Part shown: positions 27,420 through 52,755 of the stretch, one piece after another
Layout of the letters: the number at the start of each line of letters is the position of its first letter
How positions within the stretch are numbered: the first letter of the stretch is position 1
DNA from: Paragorgia papillata
Lineage: Eukaryota; Cnidaria; Anthozoa; Scleralcyonacea; Coralliidae
Direction: 5' to 3'
Length of the DNA: 64,000 nt
Assembly: GCA_035771165.1 (NCBI GenBank)
Contig: JAWNZC010000314.1
Location: forward strand, 8,202,501 to 8,266,500
Program-made: the position numbers and the translations under genes
Notes under the pieces: generated by a model
Seen by the model: only the letters and a program-made list of their open reading frames with translations
Told to the model about the DNA's origin: nothing
Databases searched by the model: none

Positions 27420-30400
27420 CCTTTGGAAGACGAAGAGGCTCCGCTCGCCGACGAAGTGGAAGGTATAAAATTTAAATGGTGATGCGGAGTTTCGCGATGC
27501 GTATTACCACGGTATTACCGCATCTTAAAACTCAAGACTCTTTTTAGGACATCGATGATAAACATTTTAGTAAACGTTCATTCCAATGCTACAATAACGC
27601 AACAAGGAAATATTGCATTGTCTTTCAGCGAGGGAAAAGCTGTTCTTAGTCTTTTGATCTTTGATGTACAAACTGTGTTTGTATTGATCTTAACGCTTCT
27701 GTCTGTTTATTTTCAAGACGAGAGCGATGCGGAGGAAGCGACGGAGAATGACAAACGCGAAAGCTCCAGAAAAGCCGAAGGCGAAACGTTTGAAGAAAAA
27801 CAACGTGAACTGTTGTTGGCAGATTGTCGTCGACTGAAGAAAAAAATGACTGAAGTTAAAAGCAGCATTTACAGACCACCACTGTAAGTCGAGCGTATGT
27901 TGTACATTGTTTATCAAATACTTTATAGTTTCCGCAGTATTTACAATGTTTGTCTGTGTTGTATCGAAATAAGTACAATAGAGCTGATCATACAACATGG
28001 TCACTCATATTGTAAAATAGTTGTAGTAGATATAATTATTTAAAATGAAGTTGAGGCTTGTATGTAAATTAATATAAAAATATAATTAATATTACACGTT
28101 TCTCTCTGACGAAGGCCCTGCGTTCTCTGTTTCGGCAGTATATCTAATTCTATTAACCGTGATCTAACCTTACTATATTTCGATTAATATTTAAGAAAAA
28201 GAAAATGGATGCCCTGTGTTTATATAACCTGATGCAAATACGAGAGTGAGTTTGGGAGAATTCTAAAGTTGATGTGAACCCGAGCCGCAGGCGAAACTCA
28301 CGCGAGTGTTTATGAAATGTGCTGTGACGTCACAACCGTGTTTACATAGCCTGATATAAAACACGGTAATTGACCAATCAGAGCGTGCGTAAGACGCAAC
28401 CTATTTTATAAAATATTATACGTTGTGACACCTGACGTTACGCTGTGAGACCTTACGTTACGCTGTGAAGTCTTGCGTTACGCTGTGAAGTATTGCGTTA
28501 CGCTGTGGTCTTGCGTTACGCTGTGAGACTTTACGTTACGCTTTGAGACCTTAGGTTACGTTGTGAGACCATACGTTACGTTGTGAGATCTTGCGTTACG
28601 TTGTGAGACCTTGCGTTACGTTGTGAGACCTTACCTTACGTTGTGAGATCTTGCGTTACGTTGTGAGACCTTACGTTACATTGTGAGACTTTACGTTGCA
28701 TTGTGAGACCTTACGTTACATTGTGAGACCTCAGACCTTACGTTACATTGTGAGATCTTGCGTTACGTTGTGAGACCTTGCGTTACGTTGTGAGATCTTA
28801 TGTTACGCTGTGAGACCTTGCCTTACGTTGTGAGATCTTACGTTACGCTGTGAGACCTTGCGTTACGGTGTGAGATCTTATGTTACGCTGTGAGACCTTG
28901 CCTTACGTTGTGAGATCTTACGTTACGCTGTGAGACCTTGCGTTAGGTTGTGAGATCTTATGTTACGCTGTGAGACCTTACGTTATGACTCACACATTTG
29001 GAATACAATGTTATATTAGATTATTACTGTATTATCTAATTAAAAAAAATATCATTAATAATTCATGACGAAAAGACAAATGAAATGAGTCCTAATTAGT
29101 ATGCTGTAAAAAGAGCTAATTAAACCAAGCCAAATAGTTTATTTAGGAATAATTTAGCCAAATACAGCCTGAGGGGCCACAGGCCCTGAGGGGTTTATTT
29201 GGATAAAAGCCATTTAGCTTCGAGGTAATTAACTGAGTTATTTAAATTGTTGAGGAGGTTTTCTGAAAAACATATCAATTACTATAATATTGCCTTGGTG
29301 ACCAGGCAATATCTATATACAATCTTGAATTTTTAATTATCGGTTCTCTTGGGATGTATTGTAGATACATCTCTAGAAAGAACAAAGAAAACTATTAAAT
29401 AATCTAAATTAATGCCCATACAGATCTGCATACACTCGTATTTATATATGTATCACATATAATTATGACATGTAAAACAATAAATTATTTTTAATGCAGG
29501 ATTACTAACCATCTGTATTAATTTCTTTCCACCATAAAGAAAGCCATTTACACCTTACCTGTTCAACAGCTTGGAACCATATTACAATCAATATCTGGTC
29601 AACTACACTGTCAGTGAATTACAACAGGCATGTAGTAGAATACATGTTTATTGGCCTGATGAGTGCAGTGTCATGTTTTAGTTTTTCAGAGGGGGCTGAG
29701 GGGCTTCAGCCCCCCAAGAAATCTTAATCGGGGGCTAAGCCCCACCAGAAATTTTGCAGCAACTGACTCATCAACCACCATTCACAAATTATAGGTTACT
29801 CGTTAGGCTAAAGTAACTGTTACAGACTCATTCCTGTCAGCCAAAAGCACCCAAAAACAGTGATAAGTAAACACAACATCGAAAAATTGTTGAAATGTGT
29901 TGTATTTTAACTAGTTTTTATGAGATTTCATGGCCTTCAGTGTTCTTAAAAATCACCCCTCAGAATGCAAGAAATGGCATTTCCAAGACTCTAAATTTCA
30001 AACATTTCTGGGGAGGCATGCCCTGGACCCCCCTAGAAGATTCCGGAAAATTCTTAAAAAGGTCTTGTTCAGCACTTCAGCCCCCTGGACAAAAACAAAA
30101 CTCTACGCCTATCATTGTTTTTTCATGAGCTTATATAGCTCACTGTGTGTTATTTCAGTAAGATTTTATAAATGATTTCTTTCTAGGAAAGAGAGACAGA
30201 TGAAAAACCAACAACTAGTTATGGACAGCGAGCAACATCATTAGGAATAGTGGGTGAGAAGAAACATTATATTAATTTGTTTATTTATTATTTGTTTATT
30301 GTAGAAATGTGCACACTGAATAAGCTAAGTCATTACAATTATATTATTTTCATTTAAAAAAGCTACAATCAATGACAAAACACCTTGGGACAGTTAACAT

Positions 30401-33400
30401 TTTAGCCCTTCAGAGACTATAAATTACATATTATATAAAAATTGCATTTTTCCCTCCCGCCCCCACCCAATTCAATGTTGACTGGAGTTACCTAGACAAA
30501 CAGCACATAAAATGGGGTGGCTAGGAGGTGAACAACATTGAATAGGGGGCAGGGGGTGCTAAGCATCGGTATTGTATAAGATAAATTTGAAGTGTCCCAA
30601 GGGTTTTGTCACTGATTGTAGCCTCTTTAATTTCTATAGGCATGTAATCATGTGAAAATATTAAACTGTTGTCTACAGAAAACATTTTCATTTTTAATAG
30701 TTAGTTAAATGGATTAATCAATCTTCATGTTTTTCAGAACCACAGTTATCCTGGAGAATGGACAAGTAAGCACTGACTTCGGTTCAATTACCCATTCAGC
30801 TTAAACAGTGATGTTCAGCAGATAATGACTTGTACAGGTTACAACTTAGGCCTGGGCAAATCCACATAGAATATTCTTCCTAGTCTACCCCTCCCACTCC
30901 AAATTAATGAGAAATATTTTTTATTTATAATTATTTTAATAGTGTTCCAGGTCCTTATAGTCCATCAAGATTATCTGGAAATACATCAGTACGGAAAAAA
31001 TGGTATGAATTAACATTGTTACAGTTAACATAATACAACATTCTTACTCTCTAATAAAGTTACTCTCTAATAAGCCATCCTCTCCAATAAGCCCCACCCC
31101 TCTCTAATAAGCCCCACCCCTCTCTAACAAGCCCCACCCCTCTCTGATAAGGCCCACCCCTCTCTGATAAGCCCCACCCCTCTCTAACAAGCCCACCCCT
31201 CTCTGATAAGGCCCACCCCTCTCTTATAAGCCCCACCCCACTCTAACAAGCCCCACCCCTCTCTCATAAGCCCCACCCCTCACTAATAAGCCCTACTCTC
31301 TCTAATAAACCCCACTCTAATACACAACTCTCTCTAATATGCCCCACTCCTCGCTAATAAGTCCACCCTCTCTCTAATAAGCCCCACTCTCTCACTAACA
31401 AGCCCCACCCCTCTCTAATAAGCCCCACCCCTCACTAATAAGCCCTACTCTCTCTAATAAACCCCACTCTAATACACAACTCTCTCTAATATGCCCCACT
31501 CCTCGCTAATAAGTCTACCCTCTCTCTAATAAGCCCCACCCTCTCACTAACAAGCCCCACCCCTCTCTAATAAGCCCCACCCCTCACTAATAAACTCCAA
31601 CTTTCTCTCTAATATGCCCCACTCCTCGCTAATAAGCCCAACTCTCTCTCTCTAATAAGCCCCACCCTCTCTCTAATACGCAGTTAAGAGTTTTAGCCAA
31701 GAAATTAATGTACTAATTTTTCAAAGGACATTGGCAATAAAAATTAAGTTTGTCTAAATTGAAAGAAGTCATAAAATTGTAAAAGATGTTTTACAACTTT
31801 CTTGTATCTTTCTTCGTTTTCAAGATATTTCAATTTGTGTAATATGTAAATGAGATCATTGGTATTATTATATATACAGAACACTGGCATTACCACCTTA
31901 TTATATAATTATTAATAAGCGCATTTGATCATAACACTGTATGTTAATTTGCGCTATATAAGTATTAAATATTATTATTAGTTATATATACAGAACTCGC
32001 GATCAAGCTCTCGGCAACGCCCTCCGTGGCTCAGTGGTCAGAGCATTGCACTAGAATCGCAAGGTCGTGGGTTCAATTCCTGCCGGAAGGCCTGTGTAGT
32101 TGCATTTTACGCAACTGGTCCCAGTTTGGTCTTAAAATGTATATATTCTACACTCGAATTTTCCGTCACCCAAAATCCTTAGAACATACTATGTAATCGA
32201 GTGAAATGCCCGAATATTACTTTAAATATAAGTTAGTTTAGTTTAGTTTAAGAAGGGAAGTGGGTGGGAAAACTACCATTCTAGACAATATCACCAGTGA
32301 CTCATATTTTCACTAATTTACTAGGGCTGGCAATACACAAGCAAAAGACGACGCTTTAGGAAGCACAAGACTGCCTGCATTTCCAAAACCCTCCTTCCCA
32401 AAGATTACGCTACCAGAATATCAGCCTTCAAAAATGGACTACTCAAAAGTATTGAAATTCAGGTAAAATGCCACAGTTGTGTTGCCTTTACTGTCCCTTT
32501 GATAATCTTGTTATTTTAGGGTTTGTGTTTATCTCATTCTACGTTCCCCACCCGGGAAACGAGAGACTCTGGGATAATCCGTTTCAAATCACAGGATTCT
32601 CGTTATTCCGGTTGAGGTACGCATGCGTAAATATCCGAGCGGAATCTGGATAGTATGTTCTCCTTGTTTGACTTTTCCCCCAAAACGTCAATGGGGTTGC
32701 TGGCGAAGCTCAAATTACAGCATCTACACACATACGGCGAATATATCGATCGCGGCAACGTCTTCACTGGAGTCTTGTCGTCCGACATCTTTGTTATTTT
32801 GGTTTTATTAATTCTACTTCCGGTCACTTCAGACCAACTCATGCTCACTATTCAGCCAATAACGTAACGATTTGAAAGGGATTATCCCAGAGTCTCTCGT
32901 TTCCCGGGTGGGGAACGTGGGCTCTGGGAACGAGATTGGGTCCACACTTATCATTAAACACACCAGAGCTTGAAATTTTCAACAGTATCCAAGTGGATAC
33001 CAGGTTTCTGAATCTAGAATCCCACTTTTGAATACTAAACATCTCAACTTGCAATATCTAAAATTAACTATAACAGTTTGCGACAGTGTCAGTTACATTA
33101 CATTACATTGTGCTAGTACGCTACATTGTAAGACATTATGCTACATTGCAAGACGTTACGCTACATTGTAAGACGTTACACTACATTGTAAGACATTATG
33201 CTACATTGCAAGACGTTACGCTACATTGTAAGACGTTACGCTACATTGCAAGACGTTACACTACATTGTAAGACATTGCGCTACATTGTAAGACGTTACG
33301 CTACATTGTAAGACGTTACGCTACATTGTAAGACATTATGCTACATTGCAAGACGTTACGCTACATTGTAAGACATTGCGCTACATTGTAAGACGTTACG

Positions 33401-34186
33401 CTACATTGTAAGACGTTACGCTACATTGTAAGACATTATGCTACATTGCAAGACGTTACGCTACATTGTAAGACGTTACGCTACATTGTAAGACGTTACG
33501 CTACATTGTAAGACATTATGCTACATTGCAAGACGTTACGCTACATTGTAAGACGTTACACTACGTTCTAAGACATTGCGCCACGTTGTAAGACGTTGCG
33601 CTATATTGTAAGACGTTAAACTTAAACTAATCTTATTTATTATACTGGATAGCTCTATCAGTTAATAGCTGTTCTCCCTAGAGGTCCAGTAAGGGCCCAC
33701 CCTCATTGGTCCAGTGTTTCTACAGGAGGAAACCGGAGTACCCGGAGAAAACCTGCGATGTTTGGTAGAGTCAAACTGGAAGCACTCTTCTCACATGCGG
33801 CCAAGGTGAAATTTTAATCAGATAACTGCTAAGAGCAGGAATTGAACCCGGCTCGCAGAGGTGAAAGGCACGTGCACTAAGCACTGTGCCACCAACACCC
33901 CTCAGATCCTGTGGCTGTGCGCTATCGAAATTCTTTCTTACTAAATTTTATATTTCTTTTTAGAATTGAAATGGACAATGAAGTGAAGAAACTAAATAAG
34001 AAGAAAGTCAAGCTTGACTACAACAGAACTTTGAAAGATTGGGAGCGCATGAACTTAAATGAACTGAAAGAACTCCCTCCGTATTCTCGATACCACGTCA
34101 ACCAAACTATCAAGACATATTTTGGAACCTCCAAAGGAGCAACACTGGCTGTCAACTCACTGAGCAAGCAGCTAGATGTCGAGTGA
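27420..34186 (+). CDS. Unrecognised multi-exon protein, coiled and charged ends (5' exon not found)
   Basis: Eight phase-consistent exons: 27420-27462, 27718-27883, 29540-29627, 30187-30253, 30738-30765, 30943-31002, 32325-32462, 33964-34186 (TGA at 34184-34186). Together they encode 270 residues. I do not recognise the family. The start is acidic (PLEDEEAPLADEVE, then DESDAEEATENDKRESS), followed by a Lys/Arg-rich helix (LLLADCRRLKKKMTEVKSS). Next comes an aromatic block, YRPPLKPFTPYLFNSLEPYY with NQYLVNYTVSELQQ, then a Pro/Ser-rich linker (NVPGPYSPSRLSGNTSVRKKW; FPKPSFPKITLPEYQPSKMD). It ends in a basic helical tail, EVKKLNKKKVKLDYNRTLKD, with LPPYSRYHVNQTIKTYFGTS and LAVNSLSKQL. No signal peptide or membrane segment is seen. 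Exon 3 needs a GC donor (CAG|GCATGT), because the nearby GT donor gives a stop. The first listed exon begins at an acceptor, so the ATG exon lies upstream, within 25.4-27.4 kb. The composition would suit a small structural protein, but that is only a guess. Confidence 0.8.
28425..28985 (+). repeat. Minisatellite, ~19-bp unit 'gttacgctgtgagacctt'
   Basis: Imperfect array alternating gttacgttgtgagaccttgc and gttacgctgtgagatcttat variants. It is related in sequence to the array at 33105-33612 and the loose array at 17505-18180. It lies in the intron between exons 2 and 3 of the unrecognised gene. Confidence 0.92.
31055..31690 (+). repeat. Minisatellite 'taataagccccacccctctc'
   Basis: About 20-bp units. 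A ~160-bp segment containing 'ataaaccccactctaataca' occurs twice (about 31275-31400 and 31440-31560), showing a segmental duplication inside the array. It lies between exons 6 and 7 of the unrecognised gene. Confidence 0.92.
32008..32250 (+). mobile_element. tRNA-derived SINE
   Basis: The head ccctccgtggctcagtggtc then agagcattgcactagaatcg then caaggtcgtgggttcaattc folds as a tRNA-like cloverleaf with mismatches in the acceptor and anticodon stems. A and B boxes are intact. The body runs to a (tttag)n tail. It is more likely a SINE than a working tRNA because of the tail and stem mismatches. It lies in the intron between exons 6 and 7 of the unrecognised gene. Confidence 0.65.
32541..32918. 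mobile_element. Foldback 'acgttccccacccgggaaac'
   Basis: Left acgttccccacccgggaaac then gagagactctgggat; right atcccagagtctctcgtttc then ccgggtggggaacgt. It lies in the last intron of the unrecognised gene. Several + and - open frames inside it are palindrome artefacts. Confidence 0.8.
33105..33612 (+). repeat. Minisatellite, 20-bp unit 'gctacattgtaagacgttac'
   Basis: Highly regular units, with a recurring pattern of acgttac/attatg/attgcg variants that gives a higher-order repeat of several units. It lies in the last intron of the unrecognised gene. The 61-residue frame here is an artefact. Confidence 0.95.
33625..33902 (-). mobile_element. tRNA-derived SINE with the same central block as the 5S SINE
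   Basis: The minus-strand head reads ggtggcacagtgcttagtgc (A box) and gagccgggttcaattcctgc (B box). The body includes cgcaggttttctccgggtac then tccggtttcctcctg, and it ends in an AT-rich tail. It lies just upstream of the last exon of the unrecognised gene, in antisense. Confidence 0.75.
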
Positions 34187-34213
34187 ACAATATTTGTGGC
34201 TTATTTTTAGAAG

Positions 34214-35007
34214 TACCGTAGAGTTCCCAAAGTAACGGCCCCCAGAAAGTAACGGACCCCCCCCGTAAGTAACGGCCCCCCGTAAGTAACGGCCCCCAGG
34301 AAGTAACGGCCCCCCGGAAGTAACGGCCCCCAGGAAGTAACGGCCCCCAGGAAGTAACGGCCCCCAGAAAGTAACGGACCTCCCGTAAGTAACGGTAAAT
34401 TTTCGAGACCTCTAATAATTTCCGAAAGTAGCGGTACCCCCGAAAGTAACGGCTACCCGAAAGTAACGACTACCCGAAAGTAACGATTACCCGAAAGTAA
34501 CGGCTGACCCGAAAGTAACACGACTACCCGAAAGTAACGGCTACCCGAAAGTAACGACTATCTGAAAGTAACGACTACCCGAAAGTAACGGCTACCCGAA
34601 AGTAACGACTACCCGAAAGTAACGGCTATCCGAAAGTAACGGCTACCCGAAAGTAACGATTACCCGAAAGTAACGATTACCCGAAAGTAACAGCTACCCG
34701 AAAGTAACGACTACCCGAAAGTAACGGCTACCCGAAAGTAACGACTACCCGAAAGTAACGGACCCCCGAAAGTAACGGCTACCCGAAAGTAACGACTACC
34801 CGAAAGTAACGGACCCCCGAAAGTAACGGCTACCCGAAAGTAACGGACCCCTGAAAGTAACGGACCCCCGAAAGTAGCGCCTCCTAATCCAGAACGTAGC
34901 GCCCCCTAATCCAGAAAGTAGCGCCTCCTAATCCAGAAAGTAGCGCCCCCCTAATGAGCGCTAATCCCGAAAGTAACGGGTGTCGCTACATAGGGAACTC
35001 TACGGTA
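34214..35007 (-). mobile_element. Tandem-repeat element bounded by 'taccgtagagttccc' inverted ends, copy B
   Basis: The ends taccgtagagttccc and gggaactctacggta are perfect inverted 15-mers. The body is cggcccccaggaagtaa units, the core cgagacctctaataatttcc, then an array of cccgaaagtaacggcta, ending in agaaagtagcgcctcctaat units. It is the reverse-complement counterpart of copy A. It starts 28 bp after the stop of the unrecognised gene and ends about 150 bp before the PSMD14 stop. Confidence 0.85.
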
Positions 35008-35158
35008 TATTAGCAAAAGTTTTACGAAGCAGAAGTTGTGAACTGAAAGAACAATTTTTTGACTATCAATATATTTTTTAAATTTAGCTGACAAAGTTTT
35101 AAGAAAGAAAACATACATGTCGTTGCAGTGTACACAAATATTCGCTGGCTCCAATACT

Positions 35159-48975
<13,817 letters not shown>

Positions 48976-49937
48976 ATTTCACAATAAAATATCTAAGTTT
49001 CGTCTAAAATGACTTCAAGATGGAGGCCGTTCGTGGAGTACATTATATTTCTTATTACATCTAAACTATCTGAAAGCGTCACTTGGATAAACCGTGGGCT
49101 CGGAAGTCAAACGAAGACGTCATAGCTGCGAAATGACGTCACACTTTCAAGATGACGTCACACGGGCCGACGTCACATTTTAATGTTTACATCTAAATTT
49201 ACAAAAAAAATGCTAATACCTTATTCAAGATTGTAAGCTTTTCTTGGTTCCCATTCATTACTTGTACCCAAAACAAAACATTTTCAGGAGAAATCGAAGA
49301 AATCCGAGGAGATATCCTCCCCGGAATCGCTTGGTTTTCTGCCATGTTGTTCCCAACGGTTTACATTGAGCTGAGTACTTCATGTAATTATCTACGAATG
49401 TCATGTTTTGGGGACCACATTGCGGTCATGCGCAGAAAGGACTGTACGTCACCTTTAAAATATTTGGTCGTGGATGTGGATCATGATTTAGTAGATTTGA
49501 CAATGCATATAGACCTTATTCAAAAATGGTTGCTGAATTAAAATACTTTTATATATGTATATTACATATAAACTATAAGTTACTATCGCAAGCAGAGCAA
49601 GTGAAGTGCTGCCTCAAATGGGATGAAAACCTTCAGCCTCTGCGCAGTTTGTGGCCACCCCCCCCTTACCCACTCCACCCGTTTGTCCACTCCACCCAAA
49701 TTTGTCCACTCCACCCAAATTTATCAACTTCACCCAAATTTGCCCTTATAGTCGAGGAGGAGAAGTGAGAAAACGTCGACCACGTAGCACCCCCACTACA
49801 CAACCATAGAACATTGCTAGGTCAGTCGTATCAGCAGGGTAATCAGCCTATTATAATCTGGAGTCAAAACTATTGTGTAGTGGGGCTGCTACGTGGTCGA
49901 TGTTTTCTCGCTTCTCCTCCTCGACTATTAACTCCTA

Positions 49938-50028
49938 GGGTGCTTTCCAATTTACCAAGTCTCAAATGTATCGTCGTGTTCCATTTTACCAGACAAACTG
50001 GTCTAATCGTGTAAATGAAAAGCCCCCT
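49938..50028. mobile_element. Short MITE related to 13295-13454
   Basis: Begins gggtgctttccaatttacca and ends gtgtaaatgaaaagccccc, with TA on both flanks. It lies in the intergenic space between PSMD14 and the ZNF706-like gene. Confidence 0.65.
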
Positions 50029-50893
50029 ATTATTAGGGCCTGCCTCCTGAAAAATTCTTGGGTCTCTGAAAGGGTATTTCCTGCATTTTGAGAGGATGTG
50101 GCTATTAAAGTTTGAAATAAACAACTAAATCTACCTTTTGCTAATATTGTCGGCCTTTTCAGTACATGTACAGTATACTAAAGATCTCTTCTAAAGAATT
50201 CTTAACATTTTCTGTGAGGCCCCTTGATCTCTGATGCCCCATTGACCCACACACCCCTCTTAATTGGTGGCCCTGCTCACGAGAAGCATGTGTTGCAGAC
50301 AACCAAACCCTTGAGAATCTGTGTTGCAGACTAGGGATGGTGGCCTGCTTTAAAAGGATATTAGAGGCATGCCAGAGATTTAGAGGCATGCCATTATTCT
50401 TTCTCACACTGGGTTGCCGTGTTGATCTGCCACCGCAAGAGCAGTGCAGTGCCTTTATTGCAAAATTTACAGTCAATCTGAATCATATAACAAAATCAAG
50501 CTATACTCTACTATTTACATGCATGCAGTGCCAACCTGGGAGGGTGGGTGGTCACGATGGTGGCAAAGAACAAAAAGATACCAAACAATTAACACGTGAT
50601 GTTAAACACTATTCTACCAATAACATCTACACATTATTGCTGATTTTAATTTATTTAGGACTTCCATAGAATTTGCTAGTATAATCCAAGCCCTGACAAG
50701 TAATTAACATTTTGTACACCAAGTCTGTCCAGGTGATATTTACTACACAAAAACACAACTGTAATTGAACTACAAAGTTAATTAAATATAATACAGAACA
50801 TGTCAAACAAAATTAACAGTTTAGTTTCATATATACACATGCTGATTACAACAGGCTTGGACTGGCCATTGTACCATAGAACTGACTAATTAA

Positions 50894-51100
50894 GCCCGTC
50901 ATACACTAGAGAAATTTCCAAAACAAGTTACCGAAACACGGTTTCAGAAACAAAAGTTTCCAGTGTATGTTGAAAAGTTTCCAAAACTTTGTTTCAGAAA
51001 CCAAGTTTCCCTGATTAGAACACTGTTCTATTTTTTGAAACAAGTTTTGGAAACTTTTTTGAAAATGTGTTTCGGAAACTTGTTTCAGTGTATGCTGGGC
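50894..51100. mobile_element. MITE with TTAA target duplication
   Basis: ttaa at 50890-50893 and 51101-51104. The ends gcccgtcatacactagagaa and gtttcagtgtatgctgggc are inverted. The body repeats gtttcagaaac/gtttccaaaac words. TTAA is the piggyBac-type target, but no transposase is seen. Confidence 0.75.
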
Positions 51101-51809
51101 TTAAGTATTGTACAACAATAGCTGTCCATTGTTCCAAGGCAACATGCCACAGTGCCCAGTCCAAGCCTGGTTTACATTATTCAGTTTTATATGTAAAAGA
51201 AAAAATATATAGTTTTCAGCATTTCAACAATTAAAGAAAAATGCTGTTTTCAATTTCAACCATTTTTGGTTTGTGAAAGATGCTTACAAAAAATATTGAG
51301 AAACACCTGTAAAAATAAAAACAAAAGTTAATTTCATTTTGTGGCAGCATGTAATTGTTCAACAATTTTTTTAAAATAATGAAATAATTGTGTTTGGGCA
51401 ATTGGGCTTTTTATGTAGTAATTAAAATATGAGAAGCTGATCCTTTCTAAGTGTACACGATGAACACTTTGTTTAAGAGTTGTAGGAATTTTAAGTGATC
51501 AGAAAAAGCTGAATTTGAGCCACTAGTGTTTTATAACTTTGATAAAACATTGATGTTTTATTAATCAAATATTATTACAAATATTGATTTATAATTTTCC
51601 TTATGAATTAAATATTAATTTATAGTCTTTGGCACTTTCTGATAGGAAATACTTCAACAAAAGTCACATCTTAGTTGATGATTTTTAATTCTTTTGTTAT
51701 TAGTTAGTTAACCCTTTCACTACTGAACTGGTCAAAACCAGACAATCTGATATTGATCAATAAACTTATAAACTTACTATTTTTACTATTATTCTTACAA
51801 TACTTACTA

Positions 51810-52755
51810 TTAAATACTTGCAAGTTCTGTAGGTAGAGGGGACTTAGGATGTTTGCTCTCAAAATGTTGTTTATATGTCTTAGGGTCTGGCATTTGTGAC
51901 TACAAAGATAAATATCAATTATGAAAAATGTCAGAATTACCAGTGCAAAATTTACCAATACCAATACCAATACAAAATTACAAAATAATACAGTATTGTA
52001 ATAGTTTAGTTTAATGGATTTGCCACAAGAAATAAATTATACACAATACATCAACAAATTACAGAACTAGAGGTGGCAGGGATCGGGAACAGGACTAATG
52101 TCCCAATTGCTACCCAATCCCTTCACAAGAATAATATAAAAAGTATAATAATTATAATATACACACACATACATTAATAGCGCAAGTACAAGTAGGTTTC
52201 AAGTATAGACAGGAGGAGAGTAGGTAGTTTAGTTACTAGGTAAAAGTTAATAAGTTTATAGATAATATATATATATATATATATTTAAAGGAAGGAAATA
52301 AATTACAGGCTTTTATATCTGAGGGCAGAGTATTCCAAAGTTCAGCAGATCTAATAAAGTACGAGTTTCTAAAATAATCCTGTTTGTGCTTAAGTATAAG
52401 GTTATTAGTTATTGGGGTCAAAAGTGTGTGTCTAATGAACTACTGTATAGTAATGAACTAATATCCCAAGCTGTTATTACAGGCTTACAGCAAATCTTAC
52501 CACACAACCAACCCCTACCTGTATTACTGATAGTAAAAAATATGGCAATATGCACAGCCTTGGTTATGCACATACTGTACCTCGTATATCAATAAAATTG
52601 TTTATTACAGTACATACTGTACATACCTTACATACTGTACAAGTAAAAACAAGAGCTGCATTAGCAGACTTCTTCTGCCCAGTTGCTTTCTTTAGTTTTG
52701 CTTGTTTATCAGCATTCTTTTGTTGTGATTGGAGTTTTTGCTGTCCTCGAGCCAT
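51810..52755 (-). CDS. ZNF706: ZNF706-like small C2H2 zinc-finger protein (complete)
   Basis: Two coding exons: 52627-52755 (ATG at 52753-52755) and 51810-51899 (TAA at 51810-51812), phase 0, 72 aa; human ZNF706 has 76. The N-terminus MARGQQKLQSQQKNADKQAK is the 4F5/SERF-like basic segment typical of the family. A single C2H2 finger follows, Cys39-x2-Cys42-x12-His55-x4-His60 (CTVCKSQMPDPKTYKQHFES then KHP), with the usual acidic PLPTEL ending. In mammals ZNF706 is described as a small factor that represses Klf4 and promotes exit from self-renewal. Whether that applies here is unknown. A TAG acceptor directly upstream of the ATG (near 52782) suggests a spliced 5' UTR. A possible non-coding first exon with a good donor (CTCAG|GTAAGC) ends at 54829. 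Confidence 0.96.
52021..52430 (-). pseudogene. LINE 3'-end fragment
   Basis: The minus-strand frame reads FRNSYFIRSAELWNTLPSDI then KACNLFPSFK. This is the common C-terminal RT motif (RNSYFxRTVxLWNxLP) of CR1/L2-like LINEs, followed by a short AT-rich 3' tail (attaaactaaact). No upstream RT is seen. It lies between the two coding exons of the ZNF706-like gene. Confidence 0.75.

Larger units (their letters stand above)
48976..51809. other. Intergenic: PSMD14 start to ZNF706-like end
   Basis: The PSMD14 promoter should lie in 48976-49260, which has four 'gacgtcac' CRE-like words (near 49117, 49134, 49153, 49170). Further right are the MITEs at 49938-50028 and 50894-51100. No coding exon was recognised. 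Frames at 49344-50669 show no family motif. Confidence 0.5.

Noticed and set aside
27555..27717. N-terminal extension of the unrecognised gene's exon 2 from an upstream ATG
   Set aside because: The extension is intron sequence: a good acceptor (TTTTCAAG) precedes 27718, and phase joins the upstream exon.
28425..28985. CRISPR array
   Set aside because: Units are contiguous with no unique spacers, and the setting is an intron of an animal gene.
32010..32085. Functional tRNA gene
   Set aside because: A and B boxes are good, but acceptor and anticodon stems have mismatches. The unit continues into a SINE body with a (tttag)n tail.
49344..50669. Small frames of 65-110 codons between PSMD14 and the ZNF706-like gene
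   Set aside because: No family motif, no convincing splice pattern, and overlapping frames on both strands.
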